The notes under the pieces are model-generated. The model was not told the origin of the DNA, did no database searches, and saw only the letters and a list, made by a program, of their open reading frames with translations. This document shows, in pieces, positions 26,581-36,886 of a stretch of DNA of 64,000 nucleotides (the stretch's first letter is position 1; each line of letters begins with the position of its first letter). The position numbers were made by a program, and so were the translations under genes. Origin of the DNA: Streptomyces sp. ISL-43 (GTDB lineage: Bacteria > Actinomycetota > Actinomycetes > Streptomycetales > Streptomycetaceae). The DNA lies in assembly GCF_018614195.1 (NCBI RefSeq), contig NZ_JAGGOT010000010.1, positions 1 through 64,000 of the forward strand, given 5' to 3'.

Positions 26581-27199
26581 ACTGGCGCAGGAAGGCGACC
26601 GGGTTCACGGCGGAGCCGTAGTTCGGGGTGGTCCGGATCTCGAAGTGGAGGTGCGGGCCGCTCGAGTTGCCGGTGTTGCCGGAGAGGGCGATCCGGGCGC
26701 CCTTGGCGACCTTCTGGCCGATCTTGACCTGGATCTTCGAGAGGTGCGCGTACTGCGAGTACGTGTTGTTCGCGTGCTTGATCACGATGGCGTTGCCGTA
26801 CGCGGGGCCGTCGCCGCCGCCGTTCGGGCCGGCCTTGACGACGACGCCCGCCGAGACGGCGTCGACCGGGGTGCCGACGGGGACGGCGAAGTCCTGGCCG
26901 GAGTGCTTGTGCGACCACATGCTGCCGCCCTTGCCGAAGGTCGCCGAGAGCGTGTAGCGCGACACCGGCTTCTCCCAGGCGGGGGCCGGCTTCACGGCGG
27001 CGGGGGCCGGCTTCACGGCGGCGGCCGCGGCCTGCGCGCCGGCCTGCGCGGCCACCAGCTCGGCGGTGCCGCTCAGGGCGGTCTGGGCCTCGTCGGCGAA
27101 GGCGGCGGTCGTCCCGGCTCCGAGCGCCAGGGCCGCACCGAGAGCGGTGGCGCCGGCGGCGATACGGATACGACGGGTGCTGACGCGCTTCGCGGACAT
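26564..27199 (-). CDS. Secreted M23 (LytM-type) peptidoglycan endopeptidase
   Basis: 211 residues from ATG 27199, with GGAGGT 8 bases upstream. A signal peptide of about 36 residues ends near AAFADE. An Ala/Pro linker contains a duplicated VKPAPAA unit. The catalytic domain has HSGQDFAVP (zinc His and Asp), then YAHLSKI and the HLHFE motif (GPHLHFEIR). It cuts peptide cross-links of the wall. The gene has a long structured leader with a terminator-like hairpin and an ECF-type promoter candidate, pointing to envelope-stress and perhaps c-di-AMP control. Confidence 0.94.
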   Translation of the reverse strand: MSAKRVSTRRIRIAAGATALGAALALGAGTTAAFADEAQTALSGTAELVAAQAGAQAAAAAVKPAPAAVKPAPAWEKPVSRYTLSATFGKGGSMWSHKHSGQDFAVPVGTPVDAVSAGVVVKAGPNGGGDGPAYGNAIVIKHANNTYSQYAHLSKIQVKIGQKVAKGARIALSGNTGNSSGPHLHFEIRTTPNYGSAVNPVAFLRQFGVSV

Positions 27200-27204
27200 G
27201 AAGG

Positions 27205-27400
27205 AGACCTCCGGGGCCGGGGACAAGGACGGTGCTTCGGGCAAGAAACGACCCGGCACTCCGCTCGGGGTGCCGGGCTTGCTCGCCATCCTTGGTAACC
27301 CGTCCCCCCGAACTTCCCCAAACCCCCCGATTACTACCGGGGCTCGTAGGTGCGGGGAGGGTCGCCAGGCCTGTTGACCGCCTCTTTACTGGGTTGAGGG
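27205..27400 (-). promoter_or_regulatory. Long structured 5' leader of the M23 gene; possible c-di-AMP (ydaO-type) riboswitch
   Basis: About 200 untranslated bases precede the peptidase gene. On the minus strand they contain GGGGGGACGGGTTACC, ATGGCGAGCAAGCCC, a hairpin CCCGGCAC...GTGCCGGG (27252-27259 with 27270-27277) followed by TCGTTTCTT, and then TTGCCCGAAGCACCGTCC. A terminator-like hairpin inside a leader implies conditional read-through. Wall-hydrolase genes of Streptomyces are known targets of ydaO-type c-di-AMP riboswitches and the overall pieces are suggestive, but I cannot confirm the conserved core by eye. Confidence 0.4.
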
Positions 27401-27402
27401 TG

Positions 27403-27455
27403 GGGCAAATTGGACATCGATCTCTACGAATGTTCCTAGTAGGTCCGATTTGCCC
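27403..27455. repeat. 13-bp inverted repeat in the M23/NACHT intergenic region
   Basis: GGGCAAATTGGAC (27403-27415) and GTCCGATTTGCCC (27443-27455) are complementary with one mismatch across a 27-base spacer. The arms frame the ECF-type promoter candidate and may be a regulator site or a DNA hairpin. Confidence 0.6.
27412..27436 (-). promoter_or_regulatory. ECF-type promoter candidate for the M23 peptidase
   Basis: On the minus strand GGAAC (27432-27436) and GTCC (27412-27415) are 16 bases apart, a layout seen in promoters of group IV sigma factors. SigE, encoded 5 kb away, is a reasonable candidate because the product is a wall hydrolase. This is inference from a short motif. Confidence 0.35.
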
Positions 27456-27563
27456 TGTGCGGCTTGTCACCGGCGCGGGACCTCTGGCGGGCCCCCTTCG
27501 CGACCAAAGACCTGCGCCCGATTCCACCTGGAGCTACGCTCACGCCTCGTGGACGCATCCGTG

Positions 27564-30563
27564 ATGGGGATCCGGCTGGCCTCGGGGGTCGTGACCCCCC
27601 TCGTGAGGAAGCTCTTACGGGGGGAGGGCGCCGGCGCCGGCCTCGTCGACCAGCCCGTGCGGATCTCCGCCTACGTCTCCCTGCGCGAGCAGCGCGCCCT
27701 GTCCCGGGACGACCTGCGCCGGCTCGCCGACAAGCTGGTCGCCCAGGCCCTGCGGGCCCCCGGCGAGCAACCGCTGCCGCCGGGCGAGGAGGCGGGCGTC
27801 GCGGCCGCGCTGGCCGTCACCCTCCACGCGCTGGGGGACCTCACCCTGCAGGACGCCCAAGCCGTCGAGATGGGCGAGCGGGCCTTCGCCGCCGAACTGC
27901 GCCGCGCCGCGCCCGCGACGGGCCTGGGACGGGACGCGGAGCTCTTCCACGACCGGCTGCTGGAGTTCACCTGCCTGCACATCCTGCACTTCTTCACCAC
28001 CCGCTCCACCTACATCCCCCGCGCCCTGGTCGAGAGCGCCCGCCGCCAGGCCGAGACGATCGCCAAGATCGACGCCGTGCTGGCCCGGCTCCCCCGCCAG
28101 GACGGCCGGGACAGGGACTTCGAGGCCAGGTACCGCACGTACCTCGCCAAACGGCACAGCAGCCTGACGATCTTCGGGCTGGACCTGCCCCCGGGCTCGG
28201 CGCGCTGGCCGCTGGACGCGGCGTACGTGAGCCTGGAGGCGACCCGCTTCCGCCGCCCCCGGCGCCTGCGCGGAGGCGGCGGCAGCGCCGACGTCGGCCG
28301 CGACGGGGGTATCCCGGGCCCGGCGCACGGGCCCCACGCCACCCTGACCACCGACGAGGTGCTGGAGCACGAGTCCCGCGTCCTGCTGCGCGGCGAGGCC
28401 GGCTCCGGCAAGACCACGCTGATCAAGTGGCTGGCCGTCTGCGCCTCCCGGGACGGAGCCGACGCCGGCCCCGTCCCGTACGTACTGCCCCTGCGGACCC
28501 TGACCCGGCACGGGGAGCGGCTGCCCGCCGCCAAGGACTTCCTGGCCGCCACCGCGCTCAGCGGGCAGTCCCCCGAGGGCTGGGAGGACCGGGTCCTGAG
28601 CGCCGGGCGCGGCCTGATCCTCGTCGACGGCATCGACGAGATCCCGGAGGCCGAGCGGGCCCTGGCCCGCGGCTGGCTCACCGATCTGCTCGCCGCCTAC
28701 CCCGGCAACCGCTGGCTCGTCACCTCCCGCCCCTCGGCGGTCCGGCAGGACTGGCTGGCCGACGAGGAGTTCACCGACCTGACCCTCGCACCCATGAGCC
28801 GGGCGGACGTGGCCGCCTTCGTCACCCGCTGGCACGGGGCGGCCGAGGCCGGCGAGGACCTCCGCGGCCAGCTGCTGGAAGCCCTGGCCACCAAGCCCGA
28901 GCTGGCCCGGCTCGCCACCAACCCGCTGCTGTGCGCCGTGATCTGCGCCCTGCACCGCGAACGCCGGGGTTTCCTGCCGTCGGGCCGCAAAGAGCTCTAC
29001 ACCGCCGCCCTGTCGATGATGCTGCTGGGCCGCGACCAGGAGCGGGAGCTGCGCCTGCCCCGACTGGCCGAGGAGCCGCAGGTCCAGCTCCTGCAGCGGC
29101 TCGCGTACTGGCTCATCCGCAACGGCCGCACCGAGATGGGCCAGGGCCGGGCCAGGGCCCTGATCACCGGCGCGCTGCCCGCCGTACCGGCCGCGCAGGC
29201 CCTGGGCGACGGCCCGGCCGTCCTCACGTACTTCGTGGAGCGCAGCGGTCTCCTGCGGGCCCCCACGGAGGACACCGTCGAGTTCATCCACCGCACCTTC
29301 CAGGACTTCCTGGGGGCCCGGGCGGCCCTGGACGAGGGCAGCCTCGGTGAACTGACCCGGCACGCGGACGACGACCAGTGGGAGGACGTCATCCGCATGG
29401 CGGTCGCCCAGGGCCGGCCCCGAGAACGGGCGGCGATCATCGGCGACCTGCTGATCCGCGACTCCGACCGGGCCGTGCTGCTGGCCCTGGCGTCGCTGGA
29501 GTACGCGGCCGAATTGGAGCCCGAGCTCCGCGAGGAGGTCCGGACGGCCGCCCGCCGGCTCATCCCCCCGAAGGACGAGAGCGCCGCCCGGGCGCTGGGC
29601 CGGATCGGGCCGCTGGTCCTGGGCCTGCTGCCGCGGTGCGGGGAGACCGGAGACGACGACGCCTACCTGTCGGTGATCGCGGCCCGGGAGGCGGGGAGCG
29701 AGGCGGCCGTCGGATACCTCGCCGGCTACTGCCGCCATCCCGACGACCGGGTCCGCGAGACGCTGACCCGCGGGTGGCAGCGGTTCGACACCCGCCAGTA
29801 CGCGGCCGAGGTGCTCGCGCGCATGGACCCGCCGCCCCGCGACCTCGTCATCGAATCGGACTCCCTGCTCGCGGCGCTGTCCGGCTTCACCGGCCCGCCC
29901 GACCTGTTCATCGACCACAAGGTGACCCGGGGCGCCCTGACGCGCTTCCTGGCCCGGCAGCCGGTGTCGGGCCTGACCCTGTGGAGCTTCTCCGGCGGGA
30001 CCGACGCGGAGTTCCTGCGCGGCCACACCTCGCTGCGGCGGCTCACCGTCAACTTCTGGTCCGACCTGCGGGACCTGGGTCCGCTGCACGGACTGCCCCT
30101 GGAGGACGTGGTCCTCCACCTGGGCAGCCGAACGCCCCTGGGCCCGGCCATCGCGGCCTGGCCCCGGCTGCGCAGGCTCAAGCTGCACTCGGGGCACGGC
30201 CCGTGGTCCTTCCGGGACTTCTCCCCCGAAGCCCGCCCGGAGGTGATCGACCTGCCCGACGCGGACCCGGACCTGTCCGGCCTGGGACGGCTCACGAGCT
30301 TGCGGCGGCTGTGGCTCGGCTACGACTGGCGCCCCGGCGGAAGGGCCGCGTGGGCGGAACTCTCGGCGCTGGAGAACCTGCGGGAGATCGCCGTGCACCC
30401 CGAGGCGCTGGCCGGCCTCGCCGATTTCGCGGACCTGCCCTCGCTCAGGACCGTGATGCTCTACGACGACGACAAGGAACTGGATACCGAGGTCGGGCAA
30501 CGGCTGCGGCGCCGCTTCCCGCAGGCGGAGCTGGACATCGCGCCGCAGTTGTACGACATCTGA
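27564..30563 (+). CDS. NACHT-domain STAND ATPase with helical N-terminus and LRR-like C-terminus (NLR-like, candidate antiphage defence)
   Basis: About 999 residues. An all-helical N-terminal domain (about 1-240) is followed by a NACHT module: Walker A RGEAGSGKTT near 275-284, Walker B GLILVDGIDEIPE near 349-361, an arginine motif VTSRPS near 385, and the helical motif NPLLCAVICALHRERRGFLP. Helical repeats come next, then a C-terminal region of Leu-rich strands (LTSLRRLWLGY, LENLREIAV, LPSLRTVML), a probable sensor. Bacterial NACHT proteins of this kind act as single-gene antiphage systems. Codon 18 is TTA (27615-27617), so translation should need the bldA tRNA. Starts GTG 27549 or 27561 are also possible; TACGCT lies 8 bases before 27549. 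Confidence 0.88.
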   Translation: MGIRLASGVVTPLVRKLLRGEGAGAGLVDQPVRISAYVSLREQRALSRDDLRRLADKLVAQALRAPGEQPLPPGEEAGVAAALAVTLHALGDLTLQDAQAVEMGERAFAAELRRAAPATGLGRDAELFHDRLLEFTCLHILHFFTTRSTYIPRALVESARRQAETIAKIDAVLARLPRQDGRDRDFEARYRTYLAKRHSSLTIFGLDLPPGSARWPLDAAYVSLEATRFRRPRRLRGGGGSADVGRDGGIPGPAHGPHATLTTDEVLEHESRVLLRGEAGSGKTTLIKWLAVCASRDGADAGPVPYVLPLRTLTRHGERLPAAKDFLAATALSGQSPEGWEDRVLSAGRGLILVDGIDEIPEAERALARGWLTDLLAAYPGNRWLVTSRPSAVRQDWLADEEFTDLTLAPMSRADVAAFVTRWHGAAEAGEDLRGQLLEALATKPELARLATNPLLCAVICALHRERRGFLPSGRKELYTAALSMMLLGRDQERELRLPRLAEEPQVQLLQRLAYWLIRNGRTEMGQGRARALITGALPAVPAAQALGDGPAVLTYFVERSGLLRAPTEDTVEFIHRTFQDFLGARAALDEGSLGELTRHADDDQWEDVIRMAVAQGRPRERAAIIGDLLIRDSDRAVLLALASLEYAAELEPELREEVRTAARRLIPPKDESAARALGRIGPLVLGLLPRCGETGDDDAYLSVIAAREAGSEAAVGYLAGYCRHPDDRVRETLTRGWQRFDTRQYAAEVLARMDPPPRDLVIESDSLLAALSGFTGPPDLFIDHKVTRGALTRFLARQPVSGLTLWSFSGGTDAEFLRGHTSLRRLTVNFWSDLRDLGPLHGLPLEDVVLHLGSRTPLGPAIAAWPRLRRLKLHSGHGPWSFRDFSPEARPEVIDLPDADPDLSGLGRLTSLRRLWLGYDWRPGGRAAWAELSALENLREIAVHPEALAGLADFADLPSLRTVMLYDDDKELDTEVGQRLRRRFPQAELDIAPQLYDI

Positions 30564-30600
30564 CCGGACGCGGGGCATCCGAGCGGCCGCCGTACGGGAA

Positions 30601-30642
30601 AAGGGGCGGCCCCGGAACCTTTCGGTCCCGGGGCCGCCCCTT
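30601..30642. terminator. Bidirectional terminator between the NACHT gene and clpC
   Basis: AAGGGGCGGCCCCGG (30601-30615) pairs perfectly with CCGGGGCCGCCCCTT (30628-30642), and ACC/GGT extends the stem inside. On the minus strand the AAAA before it gives a T-run after clpC. Confidence 0.85.
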
Positions 30643-30672
30643 CGTACTGCTACCGCTGCCCGCGATGAGCGC

Positions 30673-33198
<2,526 letters not shown>

Positions 33199-33366
33199 CG
33201 TTTATCGCTCCTCAGAGCGGTCGGGCAGTTCGGGGTCGGTCCCCGCCCTGTCCTTCCGCATGCTAGTCCCGCGGGGCGGGACAGCTCATTCCAACTGCCG
33301 ACATCCGTCCGCGGCTCACCCTCACGTCCGTGGGAAAACCCGGCTGTAAGTGCCGACAACTGCTCC

Positions 33367-33393
33367 AACCCGATGGTGCGAGACGATGTTCCC
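33367..33393 (-). promoter_or_regulatory. SigR-type promoter of clpC
   Basis: On the minus strand GGGAAC (33388-33393), exactly 18 bases, then GTT (33367-33369): the SigR consensus is GGGAAT-N18-GTT. It leaves a leader of about 160 bases before clpC. clpC belongs to the known disulfide-stress regulon of Streptomyces. A further GTTCGCC-ATC-GGCG half-palindrome near 33424-33437 resembles a ClgR site, though the spacing differs by one from the motif I remember. Confidence 0.75.
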
Positions 33394-33413
33394 GCAGGCC
33401 AGGCAGATACCCG

Positions 33414-33521
33414 TCACACGTGTACGCCGATGGCGAACGGAAGCGGGTCGCAGACACCGCAAATCAGCGTGTCGCCCCGATCCACTAGGAATGTCTTACC
33501 CCGTAAGCACTGACAGTTCAC
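33414..33521 (-). CDS. Possible Cys-rich micro-protein upstream of clpC
   Basis: A 35-codon frame from GTG 33521: it begins VNCQCLRGKTF and ends LICGVCDPLPFAIGVHV, with a CxC and a CxxC pair that could bind zinc. It stops 20 bases before the SigR promoter of clpC. No convincing ribosome site (GGAGGG is 16 bases away), so it may be chance. The amino-acid make-up is less Arg/Pro-rich than shadow frames here, which is why I list it. Other content of 33199-33673 is the clpC promoter and leader. Confidence 0.25.
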   Translation of the reverse strand: MNCQCLRGKTFLVDRGDTLICGVCDPLPFAIGVHV

Positions 33522-33673
33522 GCCAGTGACGCAGGATCCCTCCGCTACGGGCGAACACGTCCGCGTCCCGAATGTGGGACTCCGCCACGCCGGATGTTTA
33601 CGTTCCGCATTGGGATGCGTGCGCAACGTCACATCGCGCGTAACCCCGGAGCGTTTCGGGAGTTGCTCCGGTC

Positions 33674-34354
33674 ATGGCTCTCACCGCGCCGCCCGTCACC
33701 GTCCCGCTCCCCCGCGCCCCGTCCGGACATCCCCGGGCCGAGGACGACCCGGCCTCCTGGACGGCCGCCTGGTACGAGCGCGAGCTCGGCTGGAGCGTCG
33801 TCGGCGGACCCCCCGTCCAGCTGGCGACCGGGGTGCGGTTCGACGTACTGGAGCTGCCGGCCGATGCCGGGACCGCGGTGCTGCGCTCACGCGTCGCCAC
33901 GGGTCCGGTGGCCGTCATGGGACGCAAGATGCGGTTCCTGGTGGCCGCGGGGAGCGCGGACGAGCTGGAAGGGCTGCTCGTCTGGCTGGAATGGGGCGGG
34001 GTCGCCCTGGATCTCGCCGCCCTGGGTACGGGTGGCCGGATCACGGCTCCGGTTCCCCCGGGACCCCCCGTCGCGGGCACGGCCGACGACGCGGATCCGC
34101 AGGGAAGTCCTCGGGGGGCCGCCGTGTGGCTGCGGCCCCCCGAGCAGGGGTGTGAGGCACTGCTTCCCGCCCTGCCCGCTCCCGGGCAGGGCTCTTGCGG
34201 GTCCGCGCGCGGACCCGATCTCGTACGCCTGGTCGCGGCGGCGGCGACGGAATGTCACCGGGCCCGCCTGCGCCGGCGTACGGCCCCCGCGGGGCGTGCC
34301 GGTGTGGTGGACCGGCCCGCCGCGGGTCAGACCTTGCGGTCCTCGAACGCCTGA
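33674..34354 (+). CDS. SCO3374-family protein
   Basis: 226 residues from ATG 33674. It matches the streptomycete family that sits between clpC and lsr2 (named after S. coelicolor SCO3374), with WYERELGWSVVGGPPVQLATGVRFDVLELP at the N-terminus (in pieces WYERELGWSV, GVRFDVLELP), resembling the N-terminal part of bifunctional primase-polymerase proteins, and a middle VMGRKMRFLVAAGSADELEGLL. No catalytic motif is evident and the function is unknown. Its last 28 bases overlap the 3' end of lsr2 on the other strand, so the two messages are convergent and antisense to each other at their ends. Confidence 0.8.
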   Translation: MALTAPPVTVPLPRAPSGHPRAEDDPASWTAAWYERELGWSVVGGPPVQLATGVRFDVLELPADAGTAVLRSRVATGPVAVMGRKMRFLVAAGSADELEGLLVWLEWGGVALDLAALGTGGRITAPVPPGPPVAGTADDADPQGSPRGAAVWLRPPEQGCEALLPALPAPGQGSCGSARGPDLVRLVAAAATECHRARLRRRTAPAGRAGVVDRPAAGQTLRSSNA

Positions 34355-34671
34355 CGGATTTCCGCGGGAACGCGGCCGCGGTCATTCACGCTGTAGCCGT
34401 TTTCCTTGGCCCACGCGCGAATGACGGCGGTGTCCGGGTTTCCGGCCGAAGCGGCGACGGCGCGCCCCTTGGTGCGGCCGGTCGCGGCGCCGCGGCCACC
34501 GGTACGGCGTCCGCCCTTGGTGTACGGGTCGAGCAGGCCGCGGAGCTTTTCAGCGTTGGCGGTGGTGAGGTCGATCTCGTAGGTCTTGCCATCCAGAGCG
34601 AACGTCACCGTCTCGTCCGCCTCGCCGCCGTCGAGGTCGTCGACAAGAAGGACCTGAACCTTCTGTGCCAC
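34327..34671 (-). CDS. lsr2: Lsr2 nucleoid-associated protein
   Basis: H-NS-like protein that bridges DNA and silences AT-rich, horizontally gained genes and many biosynthetic clusters. 114 residues. N-terminal dimerisation strands (MAQKVQVLLVDDLDGGEADETV and FALDGKTYEIDLT regions), basic Gly/Arg linker, and C-terminal DNA-binding helices with the AT-hook-like NDRGRVPAEI motif (RGR binds the minor groove). Ribosome site AAAGGAA. Its own upstream DNA (34672-34836) is AT-richer than the surroundings. Confidence 0.97.
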   Translation of the reverse strand: MAQKVQVLLVDDLDGGEADETVTFALDGKTYEIDLTTANAEKLRGLLDPYTKGGRRTGGRGAATGRTKGRAVAASAGNPDTAVIRAWAKENGYSVNDRGRVPAEIRQAFEDRKV

Positions 34672-34836
34672 CGGGATTTCCTTTCATCGAAAAGCAGTAC
34701 GCGGAAAGGAAACCGCTTTTGCCTGGAAAACACAAACCCCCGGTGAGAGGTTCGGGTCCGCAACGGGTCGGGAAACGTGCGCGATTCGGACATAGGCCAC
34801 ACGCACGGTGGCACCGGGAAATCCCGCTGTGATCGA

Positions 34837-35367
34837 TCAGAGGTGCAGAAGCATCCGACTGTTGCCCAAGGTGTTCGGCTTCACTCGTTCGAGACCGAGG
34901 AACTCGGCGACACCCTCGTCATAGGAACGCAGCAGCTCCATGTAGACATCGGTCTCGACGGGGGTCTCGCCGATCTCGACGAAGCCGTGCTTCGCGAAGA
35001 AGTGGACTTCGAAGGTCAGGCAGAAAACCCGGCTCACACCGACCCGGCGGGCCGTCTGCAACAACTTGTCGAGCACCAGATGACCGACTCCGGCGCCCTT
35101 CAACTCGCGGTCGACGGCAAGAGTGCGGACTTCGGCCAGGTCTTCCCACATCACGTGGAGCGCACCGCAGCCGACGACCTGACCGTCGGTGTCGCGTTCG
35201 GCGACCCAGAACTCCTGGATGTCCTCATAAAGCACGACCGGCGCTTTGTCGAGCAGGATGCGCTGCTGCACGTACTGGTCGAGCAGGCGGCGCAGCGCGG
35301 GAACATCACCGGTGCGCGCTCGGCGGATCGTCACTGTTTTTGCATCTGCAGCGGAAAACTCACCCAT
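34837..35367 (-). CDS. argA: Amino-acid N-acetyltransferase, GNAT family (short ArgA type)
   Basis: 176 residues of GNAT fold: IRRARTGDVPALRRLLDQY at the start, VAERDTDGQVVGCGALHVMW, the acetyl-CoA loop VDRELKGAGVGHLVLDKLL, and LTFEVHFFAKHGFVEI. The last phrase and overall length match the short N-acetylglutamate synthases of actinobacteria (as M. tuberculosis Rv2747), the first step of arginine synthesis. ArgJ recycling often makes this step anaplerotic. It lies 9 bases after blaI-like gene's stop, so the two are probably cotranscribed. Confidence 0.85.
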   Translation of the reverse strand: MGEFSAADAKTVTIRRARTGDVPALRRLLDQYVQQRILLDKAPVVLYEDIQEFWVAERDTDGQVVGCGALHVMWEDLAEVRTLAVDRELKGAGVGHLVLDKLLQTARRVGVSRVFCLTFEVHFFAKHGFVEIGETPVETDVYMELLRSYDEGVAEFLGLERVKPNTLGNSRMLLHL

Positions 35368-35376
35368 GCCCGGACG

Positions 35377-35832
35377 TTATCGCCCCGGCTCGCTCCGCCG
35401 CCCGCCGGAGTCGTCTTCGGCGTCGGCGGCGGGCGCCGGGGTCCCGGCGGACTCCGCCGGCTCTTCGGGGACGGCCGGCTGCACGATCCGTACGGCGTCC
35501 CGCAGGGCCTCGCGCTGCTCCGCCGACATCATGCCGAAGAAGGCCACGAGGGCAGCGGCCGGGTTGTCGCTCGTCGACCAGGCTTCGTTCATCAGTGCGG
35601 CCGAGTAGGCGGCACGGGTGGAGACCGCCGTATACCTATAGGCGCGGCCTTCCGCTTCCCGGCGGACCCAGCCCTTCTGGTGAAGATTGTCCATAACGGT
35701 CATGACCGTGGTGTACGCGATGGACCGTTCCTGCTGGAGGTCTTCCAGGACTTCGCGAACGGTGACCGGGCGGTTCCACTGCCACACCCGCGTCATGACT
35801 GCGTCTTCGAGTTCTCCCAAGGGGCGAGGCAC
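35377..35832 (-). CDS. BlaI/MecI/CopY-family transcriptional regulator
   Basis: 151 residues from GTG 35832. The winged helix fills the first ~80 residues (LGELEDAVMTRVWQWNRPVTV, RSIAYTTVMTVMDNLHQKGWVRRE), as in BlaI and CopY repressors, with a dimerising helical part (PAAALVAFFGMMSAEQREALRD). The tail is acidic and disordered. Family members answer to beta-lactams or copper through a partner; no BlaR-type protease gene is adjacent. It may regulate the argA-like gene downstream or distant targets. Confidence 0.9.
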   Translation of the reverse strand: MPRPLGELEDAVMTRVWQWNRPVTVREVLEDLQQERSIAYTTVMTVMDNLHQKGWVRREAEGRAYRYTAVSTRAAYSAALMNEAWSTSDNPAAALVAFFGMMSAEQREALRDAVRIVQPAVPEEPAESAGTPAPAADAEDDSGGRRSEPGR

Positions 35833-35915
35833 AGCAGCACGATAGTGCGGGATGCGGTGAATTGCCCGGCTATTCGGGCGGCAAGGCGCGGCGAAATCCG
35901 GGGTTCCCCCCGGTG

Positions 35916-35960
35916 AAGGGGAAGGGCGTACGGCTCGGGGAGCCGTACGCCCTTCCCCTT
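35916..35960. terminator. Long perfect terminator hairpin
   Basis: A 20-bp perfect stem (AAGGGGAAGGGCGTACGGCT and its complement, loop CGGGG) lies 7 bases after the stop of the small membrane protein gene at 35968 and upstream of the BlaI gene. Confidence 0.85.
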
Positions 35961-35967
35961 GGCAGGG

Positions 35968-36141
35968 TTACTTCTGAGGCTGGGACTGCCGGGTGGCCTC
36001 GGCGCGGGCGAGCACGGCGTCTACCGCCGCGTCCTCCTTGGCCTTGTTGGCGCCGCCCTGGCTCTTCACGATCGTCACGACGAGCGCGACGAAGAACACG
36101 GCCATCACGAAGGGGGGCACGAGCGCGGAAACGTAGTCCAT
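35968..36141 (-). CDS. Small single-pass membrane protein
   Basis: 57 residues. It starts MDYVSALVPPF; residues about 6-26 form one transmembrane helix (ALVPPFVMAVFFVALVVTIV), followed by a charged, Ala-rich cytoplasmic helix (KSQGGANKAKEDAAVDAVLA) and a QSQPQK end. Terminated by the hairpin immediately downstream, which supports a real gene. Function unknown; such proteins often modulate a larger membrane complex. Confidence 0.7.
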   Translation of the reverse strand: MDYVSALVPPFVMAVFFVALVVTIVKSQGGANKAKEDAAVDAVLARAEATRQSQPQK

Positions 36142-36154
36142 GCCCCCAGCCTAG

Positions 36155-36808
36155 CTACCCGGCCGCGCGCCCGGCCTCCGGGGGCGCCACGGGCTTGCGG
36201 CGCGGCGGGAAGACCTCGCCCGGGGTCGGGATCGGGCGCGCGGGCCGGTCGTCGGGCTCGGGCTCCTGCGGGCGCGACGGCTCCTTCTCCTTGCCGGAGC
36301 CGGAGCCGGTCCCCGTGCCCGCGCCGGAGGCGGAGCCGGTGGGGCCGGAGCCCGTCCCGGCACCGCCGGCGATGGCCAGCAGCCGGGTCCGCGGGGCGGG
36401 CGCGGTGGACAGCCGGCGGCGTACGGAGCGCTCCGCGATCCCCTGGGCCCGCTCCAGCACGGCGGCCGCGACCGGGTTGGCGCGCAGGGCCCGCAGGGCG
36501 GCGAGGTCGTCGGGCACGGGCTCGTAGCCGGCGGCCAGGGCGTCCTGGAGCAGCTCCAGGTAGCCGGTGAGGCTTCCGGGCAGCGCGGCTCTGTACCGGG
36601 CCAGGTCGGCGAGGAGGAACGCTCTGAGCCGCCCCGCCTCCTGGACCGCTTCGTCCACCGACTGCGCGAGGCGCAGGCAGTCCTGGACCTCGGCGGCCGT
36701 CAGAGGGGCCGTGGAGGACTGGAGGGCGTGAGCGAGCGAACGCCTGAGCACGTGAAGCTCAACAGCGCTGAACGCCATGCCGCCGCGGGATCCGTAGGGC
36801 GTGGGCAT
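36155..36808 (-). CDS. Hypothetical protein, helical with disordered tail
   Basis: 217 residues from ATG 36808. The N-terminal 145 residues are helical (VELHVLRRSLAHALQ, VDEAVQEAGRLRAFLLADLARYR, LTGYLELLQDALAAGYEPVP). The rest is a Gly/Ser/Thr then Pro/Glu/Arg-rich tail. I recognise no catalytic motif. It stops 13 bp before the small membrane-protein gene, so they probably share a transcript. A start at the second Met (MAFSAVELH) is also possible. Confidence 0.65.
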   Translation of the reverse strand: MPTPYGSRGGMAFSAVELHVLRRSLAHALQSSTAPLTAAEVQDCLRLAQSVDEAVQEAGRLRAFLLADLARYRAALPGSLTGYLELLQDALAAGYEPVPDDLAALRALRANPVAAAVLERAQGIAERSVRRRLSTAPAPRTRLLAIAGGAGTGSGPTGSASGAGTGTGSGSGKEKEPSRPQEPEPDDRPARPIPTPGEVFPPRRKPVAPPEAGRAAG

Positions 36809-36886
36809 GGGCCGAAGATACGCGCTAATCGGACAAAATCCCCTGAGGGAACCTGGGCGCGGCGCGGCGGATCCTCGGCCCGGTCG

